Origin: Pyricularia pennisetigena
Taxonomy: Eukaryota; Ascomycota; Sordariomycetes; Magnaporthales; Pyriculariaceae
Direction of reading: 5' to 3'
Length of the DNA: 64,000 bases
NCBI RefSeq assembly: GCF_004337985.1
Contig: NC_043742.1
Span: 6,758,641-6,822,640, forward strand
Every line of letters starts with the position of its first letter. The stretch's first letter is position 1. The position numbers and the translations under genes are program-made. The notes below the pieces were generated by a model that was not told where the DNA came from, did no database searches, and saw only the letters and a list, made by a program, of their open reading frames with translations. Shown here one piece after another: positions 11,761 to 22,359 of the stretch.

Positions 11761-12965
11761 TGTACTTACCTCGTTGACGAAGGGACGAGAGACCGAGACC
11801 TTGCAACCCACCCCCTGCAAGCCGACTCGACTGTGATGCTGTTATAGCGACTTCCCGTCAATTGGTTGACACAGGTGGGGCTTGCTTTCATTCGACATTC
11901 CCTCCCATTTCCCATCGTGCCCAAAGTCCCAGGTACCCTCCTTTCCCACACATCCATCCTCCTCCAGACGAACACCCCAGTAACGAGAAAAAGAGGGAAG
12001 GTGGCCCGCAATTCTAGCCCCAAACTCCCCAGTCACTGTGAAAGGAAGACGACGGGACTTGTTGCCTCGTTTTCCTTTTTCCCTCCAGTCCATCCATCCA
12101 TCAACTGACTCCTTCCATACCCACACCACCCACCACACACAGCCGGTCTTGTTTCTCTTATTTCCTCCTTCCCACTTTTTGTCTTTGAACTTGAACCTTT
12201 TACAATACACACACTTTTCCCCCATTTACCAGAGCCGAGAGAGCCAACAAAAAGAGAGAGTCTTGAGAGATACGAGGAGTTGTTTGCGCTTTCTTGGGGG
12301 GCCGACATTTGTTTGGATTTCGTTATTTCCTCTCTTTGAACGTCCGTCTCGGTTTTGCATTCTTTGATCAACACACGCATAATGTGCTACTGACCTTTGA
12401 GCGCGCCTCCGACCCGTCGAGACTCGTTCCGTCTCAGCCCTCTTCCTCCTCCCTCTACCTAGTTTCCACGACACTCTCGCACCGCGACGACCTGCCTACT
12501 GCTTAATAGCCGCCGCCAACGACAACCAAGGACACCATAGGCGATCGCGCTTCTCTTCGTTCATTCTTTTTGATCTCCTTTGCCGCCGCGCTGCCACAAG
12601 GGAAGCGGAGTCGACATACTACGGAACCTCAACCTGACGAGACACAGTCGATTTCCTAAGATCAGCCCGGCCTGGTCGATGCGAAGGGGTGGCCCCAGGA
12701 TTCAGCTGCGCTGTCCCTATCCGACGACCACCCATTTTTTAAAATATCACTCTATTATTCTTTTCTTATTCTCCCTATAGCCGCTACTACACAATCTAAT
12801 CACGACTTGCACCTTGCAAGTCGACACTCGACCAAGACGGAGGATCCTATACGGTTCGGCTCAACTCCGCGGCGGAGACCGGCACAGCCTTTGGCTGGAA
12901 AATTGTCTAGCAAGAGGAGGCGCTTGGAAAAGGCCGAAGAAGAGCGGTGCGTCGCCAGATCGAAC
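11761..12965 (+). promoter_or_regulatory. pyrimidine-rich upstream region / 5' UTR of the dual-specificity phosphatase gene
   Basis: The plus strand from about 11880 to 12800 is strongly C/T-rich, with repeated CCATCC, CACACC and TTTCC motifs, as is common in fungal promoters and leaders. A good acceptor-like sequence (TTATTCTCCCTATAG, ending at 12780) suggests an intron in the 5' UTR. The reading frame stays open upstream of the chosen ATG, but only from a TTG codon at 12807. A long leader ending at ATG 12966 is therefore the simplest model. Confidence 0.4.
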
Positions 12966-15542
12966 ATGCCTTCTGCTGCATCTAGGCGATTGTATGAGGA
13001 CCAAATACCTTCGTTTATGTCAGTTTTCGACCTCGATTCGGACCTCATGAGTGACCACAGCACAATAACGGTTGTCGACGCCAAGATGATGGATATGGAT
13101 GGTACACAGCCAAAGATCCCAAGCCAACAACAGCAACCATTACATCCAGCAGCACCTCCTTCAGACCCGCAACATAAACACCATGATAGCACTTCGACGC
13201 AAATGACCGAGTCTAGCGACTCGTCGCCAACAACAACAGCTTCTTGCACCGACTCTTCATCATTGTCGGACCAATCGCCGTCTTCATCCCCCGATTCGCC
13301 TGTCAACTTAATACCTCTTTCTTCTTTCGCAGGGCCAACATTCGGTGGCCTCTCATCCATGGCTACCTTAACCGTCTCTGAGCCGACCACCCTAGTACGG
13401 CCCATGACATCGCCTGGGCCTAGGCGACCACGTAACATGAAGGGCCTCTCGATACAACCTCCTTTTGCCCCCAATTCACTGGCCTCGACACTTGCTTCTG
13501 AGCCATCATCCCCGTCATTTATCAAGCCAACCATTCCTGCCATGAAGCGTAAGCCAAGCAATCTGAGCTTGAAAACGGGCTCTCATGATCTCGTCAAGCC
13601 GACTCTTATGGAAATTCCGGCATCTCCAACCCTCGCTATGCCACCGATGCTCCAGAGGCGTGCCTTGAAGCACTCGACATCTTCACCGCACATGCTCCAA
13701 GGACTGAAGTCGTCGACATTTGGGCCGGCAGGAGGCATGACAATCCCGACAGTACTGGAGCGAAACGAGTCTGGCCTTTCTGAATTCTTGCGCCCGTCAA
13801 AGCCAAACTCACCGCCTGTCGGCACTACTGAAGTGATTCCGGAGGAGGGATCCCCTATTAGGGCGCAGGTTGCGAACAGGGCAGCCTTCGATATTGAGCC
13901 CTTCCGTGAGATCGAGAACAACGAGGACCAGAAATCGCCCGGCTACCCAGAAGGACCAATCGCAATCTACGAGGATAACGTCTTCTTATACTCGGAGCCG
14001 AGCGCGGAGGAAGCATCCAAATTCGACGTTGTCATCAACGTCGCCAGAGAGGTGCAGAACCCTTTTGAGGTCGCGGCGAGGAAAGCCAAGGAAAGTGAAA
14101 GGTCAAAAGACATGTCTCCGATCCCCGACACAGCCTGCAGCTTTGCCACCGCATTTGAATACTTCCCAGCCCAAGATGACTCGGCAACGCCTACTACGCC
14201 CAAGGCGGCACCTCCCCTTAAGGAGCCAGAGTACATTCACATGCTTTGGGATCACAACACCGACATCGCGCCTGATCTCATGGGGCTTTGCGAGATCATC
14301 GAGCGCAAGACCAGGGAAGGCAAAAAGGTTTTGATTCACTGCCAACAAGGCGCGAGCAGGTCGGCCAGTTTGATCATTGCCTACGGCATGTACCAAAGGC
14401 CAGAGCTCAACGTCAATGATGCTTACCATGCAGCCCAAGCCAGGAGCCGTTGGATCAGCCCGAATATGCGCCTCATGTACTGCTTGCAAGACTTCCAAAA
14501 GGAAAATGCCAAAAAGCGTCTTAGTCCAGGTTCAGCTTTCCGGCCGCGTACTGGCAAGAGCCCCACAAAGCACCGCGTGGCTCTCTCTGTAGATGCCATC
14601 GACTTGCCCGCTCAGAAGGAGCCACTGACGGCACCGCTTCCTGGAGATGATGGTGCCACAGATAGTCCCGAACGGAGTCCTCTGAGGCCGCGTGGAAACT
14701 CAACTCCCAACCGAGTCGACCCTGTGTCTGCAGGGCCCTCTTCCGCGCCGTCAAGCTTCTCATGGTCGGAAAAGGAGGACGAGAAAGACCCTGGCAAATT
14801 TGGCCGCTTCAATGTGGACGGCATCTTCGCGCCGGCTCAGCCCGACTCGGGATTTGTTTCGTCTAGCTCTCTAGGTTCCGCGGCGATGCTGAGGCCCCCA
14901 CCGTCGCCGGGGTTCCCAAAGCCTCCCTTATCGCCCGGGTTCGCCCCTCCTTCATTCTCAAGGCCACCTCCATCCCCGGGCTTTGCTCCTCTACGAATGT
15001 CCAAGACGCCCCCGCCAGCTCCACTCGGCGGTCTGGCGCCAATCACTCTATCAAGGCCGCCACTCTCACCCGGTTTTGCGCCTCCCTCTTTCGGGAAGCC
15101 TCCACCATCTCCTGGTTTCGGAGCGCACCGTTTCGAGAAGAGGAACAACGGTACAGGCTTTGGAGGATTCGGAGGATTCGTCCCAATGCACCTACCTGAA
15201 GAGCCATCACCAGTTGAGGAGAAGCACCAGCAGGCATCCCCTGAGCGGCATGTTCCGATATTACCGGCCGCAACCTTCGAGGATGACGATGCGCTCATGT
15301 CGCCGAGGGTGGAGACTATGACGAACAATCCATTACATGATCCATTTGGGTCTGACTTTGCCGGCCTGCGCTTGGTGGAGCAACCGCCAACGCCCAATGA
15401 TGGGTTATTCTCACCTAGAGCGACGGTGTTCCCTAGGGACCCGTTTCGTCCGTTCGCTCGTCCGACGCAGGTAGCAGATCCCCGGAGTCCCCCAACCAAG
15501 GGCGAAACACCGATTGTGAGGTCAATCGACGAGTTGATCTGA
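12966..15542 (+). CDS. MSG5: dual-specificity protein phosphatase, MAPK-phosphatase (Msg5-like) type
   Basis: Single-exon gene, 858 aa from ATG 12966. The catalytic domain spans roughly residues 335-520. It holds the signature HCQQGASRS with nucleophile Cys459 and Arg465, and general acid Asp429 in WDHNTD, 30 residues before the Cys as the family requires. The sequence around it (FDVVINVARE, SRWISPNMRLMY) is typical of fungal Msg5-like phosphatases, which dephosphorylate the Thr and Tyr of MAP kinases in the cell-integrity and mating/infection pathways. The 330-residue N-terminal extension is Ser/Thr/Pro-rich. It carries a basic-hydrophobic docking-like motif KRKPSNLSL at 194-202. The C-terminal tail has five copies of a PPxSPGF repeat (about 643-722), all possible proline-directed phosphorylation sites. 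The family call is strong; the exact MSG5 orthology is inferred. Confidence 0.9.
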   Translation: MPSAASRRLYEDQIPSFMSVFDLDSDLMSDHSTITVVDAKMMDMDGTQPKIPSQQQQPLHPAAPPSDPQHKHHDSTSTQMTESSDSSPTTTASCTDSSSLSDQSPSSSPDSPVNLIPLSSFAGPTFGGLSSMATLTVSEPTTLVRPMTSPGPRRPRNMKGLSIQPPFAPNSLASTLASEPSSPSFIKPTIPAMKRKPSNLSLKTGSHDLVKPTLMEIPASPTLAMPPMLQRRALKHSTSSPHMLQGLKSSTFGPAGGMTIPTVLERNESGLSEFLRPSKPNSPPVGTTEVIPEEGSPIRAQVANRAAFDIEPFREIENNEDQKSPGYPEGPIAIYEDNVFLYSEPSAEEASKFDVVINVAREVQNPFEVAARKAKESERSKDMSPIPDTACSFATAFEYFPAQDDSATPTTPKAAPPLKEPEYIHMLWDHNTDIAPDLMGLCEIIERKTREGKKVLIHCQQGASRSASLIIAYGMYQRPELNVNDAYHAAQARSRWISPNMRLMYCLQDFQKENAKKRLSPGSAFRPRTGKSPTKHRVALSVDAIDLPAQKEPLTAPLPGDDGATDSPERSPLRPRGNSTPNRVDPVSAGPSSAPSSFSWSEKEDEKDPGKFGRFNVDGIFAPAQPDSGFVSSSSLGSAAMLRPPPSPGFPKPPLSPGFAPPSFSRPPPSPGFAPLRMSKTPPPAPLGGLAPITLSRPPLSPGFAPPSFGKPPPSPGFGAHRFEKRNNGTGFGGFGGFVPMHLPEEPSPVEEKHQQASPERHVPILPAATFEDDDALMSPRVETMTNNPLHDPFGSDFAGLRLVEQPPTPNDGLFSPRATVFPRDPFRPFARPTQVADPRSPPTKGETPIVRSIDELI

Positions 15543-16820
15543 GCAGGTCCAGCCACGGACGTTGCCGTGTACACACACTTGAGCCGAATCCAAGGGACCG
15601 CTCATGGGTCAACCGCTTGTCCCTTTAAACAATTAAAGTATACTATGATCCGACCAACCCCAAGCTCCATTACGATTTTCTTTGTACGGGCACCTCGAAG
15701 CCCACTTCTCTCATATGTCAGATATATTTCAATTCTTGAAACGCAGCACAGCGGGCGGCGAATTGTTGGCAAGCCCTGCGTAGCTTCTTCTTTTATTTTT
15801 TATGTTTCTGATCTCAGGGCCTTGATTTAGGCAGGGCTCAATCGCTATTCCTTTTGTTTTATACATGGGGAAGAAAAATCAGGCAAACGCTTTCTCTCTA
15901 TCGCAATGTATAATCTCTTGATTTAAGGGTTGGTGGGGAGGCTATTATTGTCTTGACGAAGCATCTCGGAGTTTGTGAACTCATTTGCATCCATACATGG
16001 CGCTTCTGAGTTTGTGTAGGTGGCACACATGCCCTAGCCGCAGATGACGAAGGGTACATCCTTTGCTGCTTTGCAATTTAAAAAAAAAAAAAGAGAGAGA
16101 GACTTTCATACAAAGTCTTGCCACCGTATTATTGGCGAACATGTCAAGGAAGAGGAAGATGTTGATTGGGTGGGGGGAGTCTAATAGTTTCTAGGATAGG
16201 GTATGCTCAATAGGAAAACCGACTCCTAGTACATGACTGCAACAGGCATACAACTTCTGCAACACATGGTGACACCAAGATGTTTTGTTGAGCGGCCGTG
16301 TGAAGCTCGAGTCGAACCAGACATTGCCACCGATGATTAATGATTGATAAGCCATAGACGGCAGTGATCCGGCGTGGGCTGTGATGGTTTTTTTTTTTTT
16401 TTTTTTGGTTTTTTTTTTTGAGGCAGGGCGTTTTGAGTCGAAGCTCATTCCTTGGCAGGGCTGAGCAGTTGATTCATAGTGGTGGTGTGTATCAAGGTGT
16501 GTGTGTCTGTTTTCTTTTCTTTCTTTCTTTTTTTTTTGTAACATCAGCTGAAAGACGCGTGTATGGTGGGCCAAGAAGAACCAAGCAGACCCTTGGGACA
16601 CGGAACGGATTAAGAGGTTTGTTTTCTTCTTTTTCCTTTTTTTTATTTCTTTTTTATTAATAGTATTACTATAAGGTCATGAACACGTAGCAAGTATAAT
16701 TATCATATGCTCATCACCCCATCTCTGATTCACATGGCTGGTTCGTGCCGACTAATTAATTACTTGTGGCCCACCCTCGATCTCTCTCACATACGCCGTA
16801 ATCCAAAAAAAAAAAAAAAA

Positions 16821-16985
16821 NNNNNNNNNNNNNNNNNNNNNNNNNNNNNNNNNNNNNNNNNNNNNNNNNNNNNNNNNNNNNNNNNNNNNNNNNNNNNNNN
16901 NNNNNNNNNNNNNNNNNNNNNNNNNNNNNNNNNNNNNNNNNNNNNNNNNNNNNNNNNNNNNNNNNNNNNNNNNNNNNNNNNNNNN
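16821..16985. other. assembly gap (165 N) between A16 and T19 runs
   Basis: The Ns are preceded directly by A16 (16805-16820) and followed directly by T19 (16986-17004). The opposed homopolymers could pair as a hairpin, which would explain why the region was not sequenced through. What lies inside cannot be read. Confidence 0.97.
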
Positions 16986-17493
16986 TTTTTTTTTTTTTTT
17001 TTTTAATATTCTTCGGAGGGTGTGCAGGGTTTTTCGTTTAGGAATTTACGGGCCGAGGATGATATATTCCTGTCACAGGTTAATCTCATGTTTTTCATTG
17101 TTATTATATTTATATATCTTTTTTCTTTTCCCCACTGTACTATTTCGTCTTTTCCTTCACCGTAGGAGGGCGTGTATGTATACTCTTTAATCGTTCGTAG
17201 AGGAACGACACGAGATAAGGTCACTGACTTGGGTGTGTTGCATTCCGCATGTTACATCAAGCGCCAAAATAAAATAAAAAAAGACTGCGGTTTCCATTCC
17301 CACGACTCGGTCAACCCGCTAATCATACACTTACCTACCTTTCTACAAGGGTCAACAAAACTCAACTATAGACGAACAATCTCTCAATGTAAATCATTAT
17401 AAAATTGGTCGAGACCAAAGGCATAAGAGAAAGTATATTACAGTATACATAATAGACAGCTGAATCATTTCTCTAGATGATCTCTATATAATT

Positions 17494-17500
<7 letters not shown>

Positions 17501-17562
<62 letters not shown>
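17501..17562. repeat. (AG)31 dinucleotide microsatellite
   Basis: An uninterrupted AG repeat of about 62 bp lies 74 bp downstream of the HUT1 stop codon, probably in its 3' UTR (read as CT in the transcript). Such repeats are length-variable and useful as strain markers. Confidence 0.97.
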
Positions 17563-17568
<6 letters not shown>

Positions 17569-17635
17569 GCTCAAATTTCAAAGCATTGTCCCAGGCTTGT
17601 ATATGTACACAACTTCAGAGAGGAACCCACAACTG

Positions 17636-19059
17636 CTACAGCTCCTTCTTGTCACCGCTGCCAGCCTTCTTCTTGGCAGCCTCCTTGGCCATCTTCTCCT
17701 GTCTTGCAATGGCGGCCTCGACCCCGATGCCGCCAAACACAAGACCGACACCCAGCCACTGCATCCGTGTCAAGCGGTGGCCAAAGGCGATGACAGACAA
17801 GATCATGGTGAACATCTTGCGCGTGACAGTAACGGTGACCAAGAGGACCGAGGAGAATGTCGCGAGCGTGTAGACTAGAGATGGGTGATTACTCTATTAG
17901 TTCTCTTTTTTATGCCTCATTCCTGCAACTTGATGAACACGGGTGGGGAGAAGAAATAATCCTTACAAATAAAGACCTGGCCAACGGCGCCACACGCCGC
18001 AAAGCCAAGGACGTCCCTCCAGACTGACGGGTACCGGCGCATAAAGGCGAGGGCGCTCTGCAGCTCCCCGGCGCCGCTGCCCGCGACAACGTCCATGCCC
18101 AGCCAGCTTCCCAGACCGGTTTGGACGAGGTAAGGGCTGAGGATAAGGTACAGACCCGTCACGACGGAGCTCATCATGTTGTTTGCGCACATCATCTGCG
18201 GACCCGTGTAGGGCTTAAAGGCGGTAAAGATGTAGTCCTGGGTCGAGTTGGTCAGGCCGTCAAAGAGCAGGTTGATGCTGAGCAGCAGCAGACCCCACGA
18301 CGTCTGGCCCGATGACGGTCTGCCCGCCGACTTCTTCTTGTTTGAGCCGCTGTGCAACGTGAAGACGGCCACGCCGGCAGTGACGGCAGCAACGACCAGG
18401 TACTTGTACATCGGGTAGCGCTTGCGGAAGATCGTGATGTGCAGGAACATGACGGGAAGTAGCTTGCAGCTCTTGGCAAGCAGGAAGGTGATGTAGTCGA
18501 TGTGCGCCAGGCTGGCGTAGCCAAAGGGGCTCGCCAGGGCCGAGGTCAGCGCCACGAGGAGAAGCGGACCGAGGATGGCCCGGGACGGGATGATTGGTGG
18601 TATGGGACGGCCCCTAGGTGTGCTGGTCACCAGGTACACGAAACCTGTCGCGGCGGCGAAGATGGACTGAATGGTGTTGAGGAACACGGGGAACTTGAAC
18701 ACCTCGGGCGGCGAGCCGGGAGGGCCGTAGTTGGTCGTCGTAAGCTTCTCCTGTAGGTAGGCCCAGGTAAGGCTTGGTTTGGCATTTTTGTCAGTCGGGT
18801 CAGTCAGGATGCGCCTGGCTAGAAAACAATAACAAACATACAAGGATCCGTAGATGCCTGCGACTGAGATCACTAGCTGCGTAAGACCAACATCCTTGGG
18901 CACGATTGGTGGCAGAGGTGCATCAGTCTTGGCCGGCAGAGCCGCATCCTGGGCTCCCGGAGCCGCGAGATCATCGTCACGTTGCGCGGACCGGTCGGCT
19001 TTGCTGATGTATTCCGAGGACGGCTCACGCTGCACCGCCGCACGTTTTGTACGAGCCAT
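17636..19059 (-). CDS. HUT1: UDP-galactose / nucleotide-sugar transporter of the ER, HUT1 (SLC35B1) family
   Basis: Two exons, 19059-17967 and 17874-17636. They are separated by a 92-bp intron (donor GTAAGG, acceptor CTCTAG) that splits a Phe codon and restores the frame; total 443 aa. After a charged cytosolic N-terminus of about 55 residues come roughly ten hydrophobic segments. Family features include [18 protein letters not shown], a Lys-rich [13 protein letters not shown] segment, and [11 protein letters not shown] with [12 protein letters not shown] near the end. HUT1-type transporters sit in the ER membrane and move UDP-sugars (or ATP/ADP in animals) for luminal glycosylation and folding. 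The last four residues, KKEL, fit the KKxx dilysine retrieval signal expected for a cytosolic tail of an ER membrane protein. An insertion of glycine/serine/lysine-rich sequence near residue 250 is a species-specific loop. The call is strong. Confidence 0.93.
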
Positions 19060-21062
19060 AGCTTTAGTTCTTTTGTTGTGGGTTCAGACGAGAGTTCTTT
19101 CGATCCCTCAAGCGAATTGCCAGTCGCGAGCGGCGGCACTTTGCGACAAGGTTCAGTCCTGCCTGCCAAGGCCAAGAACAGAAACACTAAAAGCAGAAAA
19201 AGAGCTAAAAGGCAAACCAGTCCAGTGCAGGATATATCGACGTTTCAATTGTCTCAAAACAAGCGTGAGTATCCGTGGCGTGGTATTGCAAAACAAATAT
19301 GCCCGTCGCATCGAAGACAGACGGCACAGTATGCTACACTAATAATACGCAATGTCCAGAATTGGCGAGTGACAGGCTGTCATCATCTTTTCCACTAAAC
19401 CCCTGTACCTTGGGACCCCTAACCCCACTATACACCCAATCATCTTATCACTTATCAGAGCGGGCCAGTTTCATGGGACCCAGCCGGCTGGCCCGCCCAA
19501 GCTGTAGAATGCGATCCACCTGGTACAGCGACCAGGTGTCGACCGACCCTCTCGAGCTCAAGATGTATAGTATCAGTCAGTGTATCTTGCACAACCCCAT
19601 GACATCAGAAAATCTTCTACTTTCGTCGTGTCTCGTGGAGCCCCTTTACAAATTCAGAGAGCTTGTTGGATTTCCTCGACTAGACTAATGCTAGAGTGAA
19701 GTCTTCTCCCATTCTCGCCTACCGTTCGATTGTCCCAATATTACGGTCGTTGTAGGTACGAGCCTCGTGATCACAATCTCCAAATGAGATGAACGGGGCT
19801 TACAAAAAGAAAGGAGGGAAGTTGTGAAAGATTGATGTGTGTCGATTGGAATGGCGGGTTTTGAAGAATGTGTTCGACCAAATAGGGTGGTGTTGCGTAG
19901 AACGGTCGAGTTCGTTCTCAAACGGTAATAGAGAGGCGAGATATAGAGCAGGGGGAGAGAAGTACTACAAAGTAAAATCATCGGGGAAGGGAAATCCATG
20001 GGTCATGTCCCAGACGATAAAGTCCAACGTCGACTTGCACGACCCACAAATTCGCCAATGCATGATATCAAGGCCCTTTCCGAGAGTCCAGCTATGCTGC
20101 AAGAGCCGAGTTCCATGGTTTCTAGCCGGCTCCCGTTCTTGCGTCACTTGACCTCTAATTGCAGGCGAATGGGGTATTGGCCATATCTGATGGTGAAATC
20201 CAACATGGTGTTGGACTCAAACGGGTGGTATTGTCCGAGGTGTTGAGTTTTGTGGATTGTAGTCACCAGGGGGGTTGAAGGGGTCGAAAGAAGAGATAGC
20301 GAGCGTGTACTGTTAATATCGCTGGTTTTTCAGTACCTGCACAGCTCAAATAGCTGTTGTAATACCGTTTCGCCTGGTGAGTTGTGGATGTTTTGAGTGT
20401 CGATGAAAGAGATGCTTGCTGCCTGGTTTTCGGAGGAGTACGATGGCCGTAGGCAGGAGACCTAGCCAGCATCGCAGTTGTTGAACCCGAACAGGACGAG
20501 GCAAGGGAGAGCTTTATTGCAGAAAACAGCATATGACAGGCCAATTGACTGACTTTCCCCCACTGTTATCCTTTATGCAAGGTATAATACCAAAAGTATC
20601 CAGGGCACAGAAGACCTCGCATGTCGGCCTGTCCAAACAACTGGTTGCTCCGTAGGCAAAATGACACGGTAAGGTGTCCATCCCCGGTCCCAAGGCGAAG
20701 GAAAGATGGCAGCAGTGTGGTGACGGGCGTGTTGCTGCATTAATTTTGTTCGAGGCGTGGAGAAGTCGGTGAAGAATAAAAGGTGAGTAAGAGAACAATG
20801 GAAATACAAATCATCGCATCGTTTGAGTCGTTCCCGCCCGCCAAAGATTTGTTCAGCCTCGCGGCAAGTCAGGTCTGAATGCCTCAGTGAGGAAAAGGAT
20901 TATCGAATCGAACCAAGTAAGAAAAGAAGGAAGGATTAAACAAAGAAAGGGTCTCCCAAATAAGTATAAGATCTTGCTGTCGAGTTCGAATCATGTCTCG
21001 ACAGCGGTAAGCTCCTCAGCTTGGGTTAGAGTTGGGGTCCGCAATGGCGCGATGTGGTGAAG
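19060..21062. other. intergenic region between HUT1 start and KH-gene end
   Basis: This contains the promoter of minus-strand HUT1 (just upstream of 19059) and the 3' UTR of the minus-strand KH gene. A plus-strand frame at 19275-19688 starts with GTG and looks non-coding. No RNA gene or repeat was recognised. Confidence 0.5.
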
Positions 21063-22359
21063 CTACTCTGGGGAGGTCATCTGGCTCCGACGCATCTTCT
21101 CGGCCTCGAGGTTCTCATACAGAAGAAAGAGCGCCGTCTCGTTAGCCTTGGCGGAGCCCATGATGGTGAACATGCGCTCGCCCGTCTCATCGTGAGGGGC
21201 CTGGGTAGAGAGAACGACTTGTCAGCAATCCATATTATTTCAAAAAAAAATTTCGGTGGCTCATGACACTTGTGAGGGTTTGTGGGTAGTACCTTGGCAA
21301 TTGATATGCGAGCACCGGAAGTCTTGCGAATTTCGCTGATTTTACTACCCCCACGGCCGATAATGCAGCCAACCATGTCCGCCGGGATACTAATATTCTG
21401 CGTTTGAATTTCTTCACCGTTCTCATCATGGGTTGGTGGGCCACGGTTTGCTGCGTCTGAATCTGAGCGTCTGTTGTAGGAACGACCACCGCCGTTGCTA
21501 AAGTCAGCGCCGTTACCCGTTCGTGTGACCCTAGGAGAGCTGTAGTCGCCCCTGTTGGATGTGCCATAACCGGCCCCACTGCTTCCCATTTGCGTCGCGC
21601 CCGCCGGCTGCGTGCGGACAACAGGGTTGTAGAGCACAGTGCCGGTGCCTCGCTGCCAATCGTCAATCAGACACTTGCAGATCTCCCAGACCGCACGCTG
21701 AATACCTTCTGGTGTGCCCTGAACCTCCACGACGCGCTCCGTCGATTGGGGAAGCATTTCCTTCTGTGCGACCATGCGGACACCAGAGACATCTTGAATG
21801 TGCTTGATCTTAAGGCCTTGCCTGCCGATGATGGTGCCCATCTGGTTGTGAGAAATGAGTAGCTTGATGGCTGTTGGCTGTGGTGTTAGTAGACCAGTCC
21901 TCCAATGCGCATGGCCGAAACATTACTACCAGGCGTAAGTAAAGAGGTATTCGATTACTTACGATGGGTTCCATTGTTGGAGACGACGCCTCCCATGCCC
22001 ATAGAAGGTGCACCTTCCAGGAGGGCGCGAGCCACGACGGCATACGCCTTGGATATGGCCTCGCATCCGCCTGTGATGGTCAAAACGCGATCATGCACGC
22101 CCTGAACGACCTTGCTAACACCGGCCTTGACCCCCGTCTCATCACGGAGATCGGCAACATTCTTTCCCCCTTTGCCGATGATTACGCCGGCCTCCTTGGA
22201 TGACACAATGGCCCTCACGGTAAGTTGGGCCTGAGCATACTCCTCATCTGTCTTGGGCGCGGGCTCCCCGTCCGGGCCAAGACGTGGTTCATCGTCGCTG
22301 ACCTTGAGGCCATCAATGCCTTCAGCAAGCTCGTTGGCCATAGCTTCTGTTGCCACCAT
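21063..22359 (-). CDS. triple KH-domain RNA-binding protein (Hek2/Pbp2/Rnc1, poly(rC)-binding type)
   Basis: Three exons, 22359-21963, 21870-21293 and 21200-21063, encode 370 aa. Both introns are 92 bp. The first splits a Pro codon and the second lies in phase 0 inside the third KH domain. KH1 covers about residues 45-115 with GxxG loop GKGG (62-65). KH2 covers 134-205 with GRQG (148-151). KH3 covers 288-358 with GRGG (304-307). A Gly/Ser/Asn-rich linker separates KH2 and KH3. The layout of two close N-terminal KH domains and one distant C-terminal one matches yeast Hek2 and Pbp2, fission yeast Rnc1 and animal PCBPs. These bind C-rich single-stranded RNA and control mRNA stability and translation, in fission yeast including a MAPK phosphatase mRNA. 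ATG 22359 is the first in-frame ATG; the frame upstream is open only from a TTG codon. Which yeast paralogue it matches is not settled. Confidence 0.92.

Larger units (their letters stand above)
15543..17635. other. convergent intergenic region with assembly gap and simple repeats
   Basis: This lies between the 3' ends of the plus-strand phosphatase gene and minus-strand HUT1. It contains T-rich tracts near 16387-16420 and 16620-16660, a 165-base N gap, an (AG)31 microsatellite and no gene I can support. The 3' UTRs of both genes should lie here. Confidence 0.6.
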
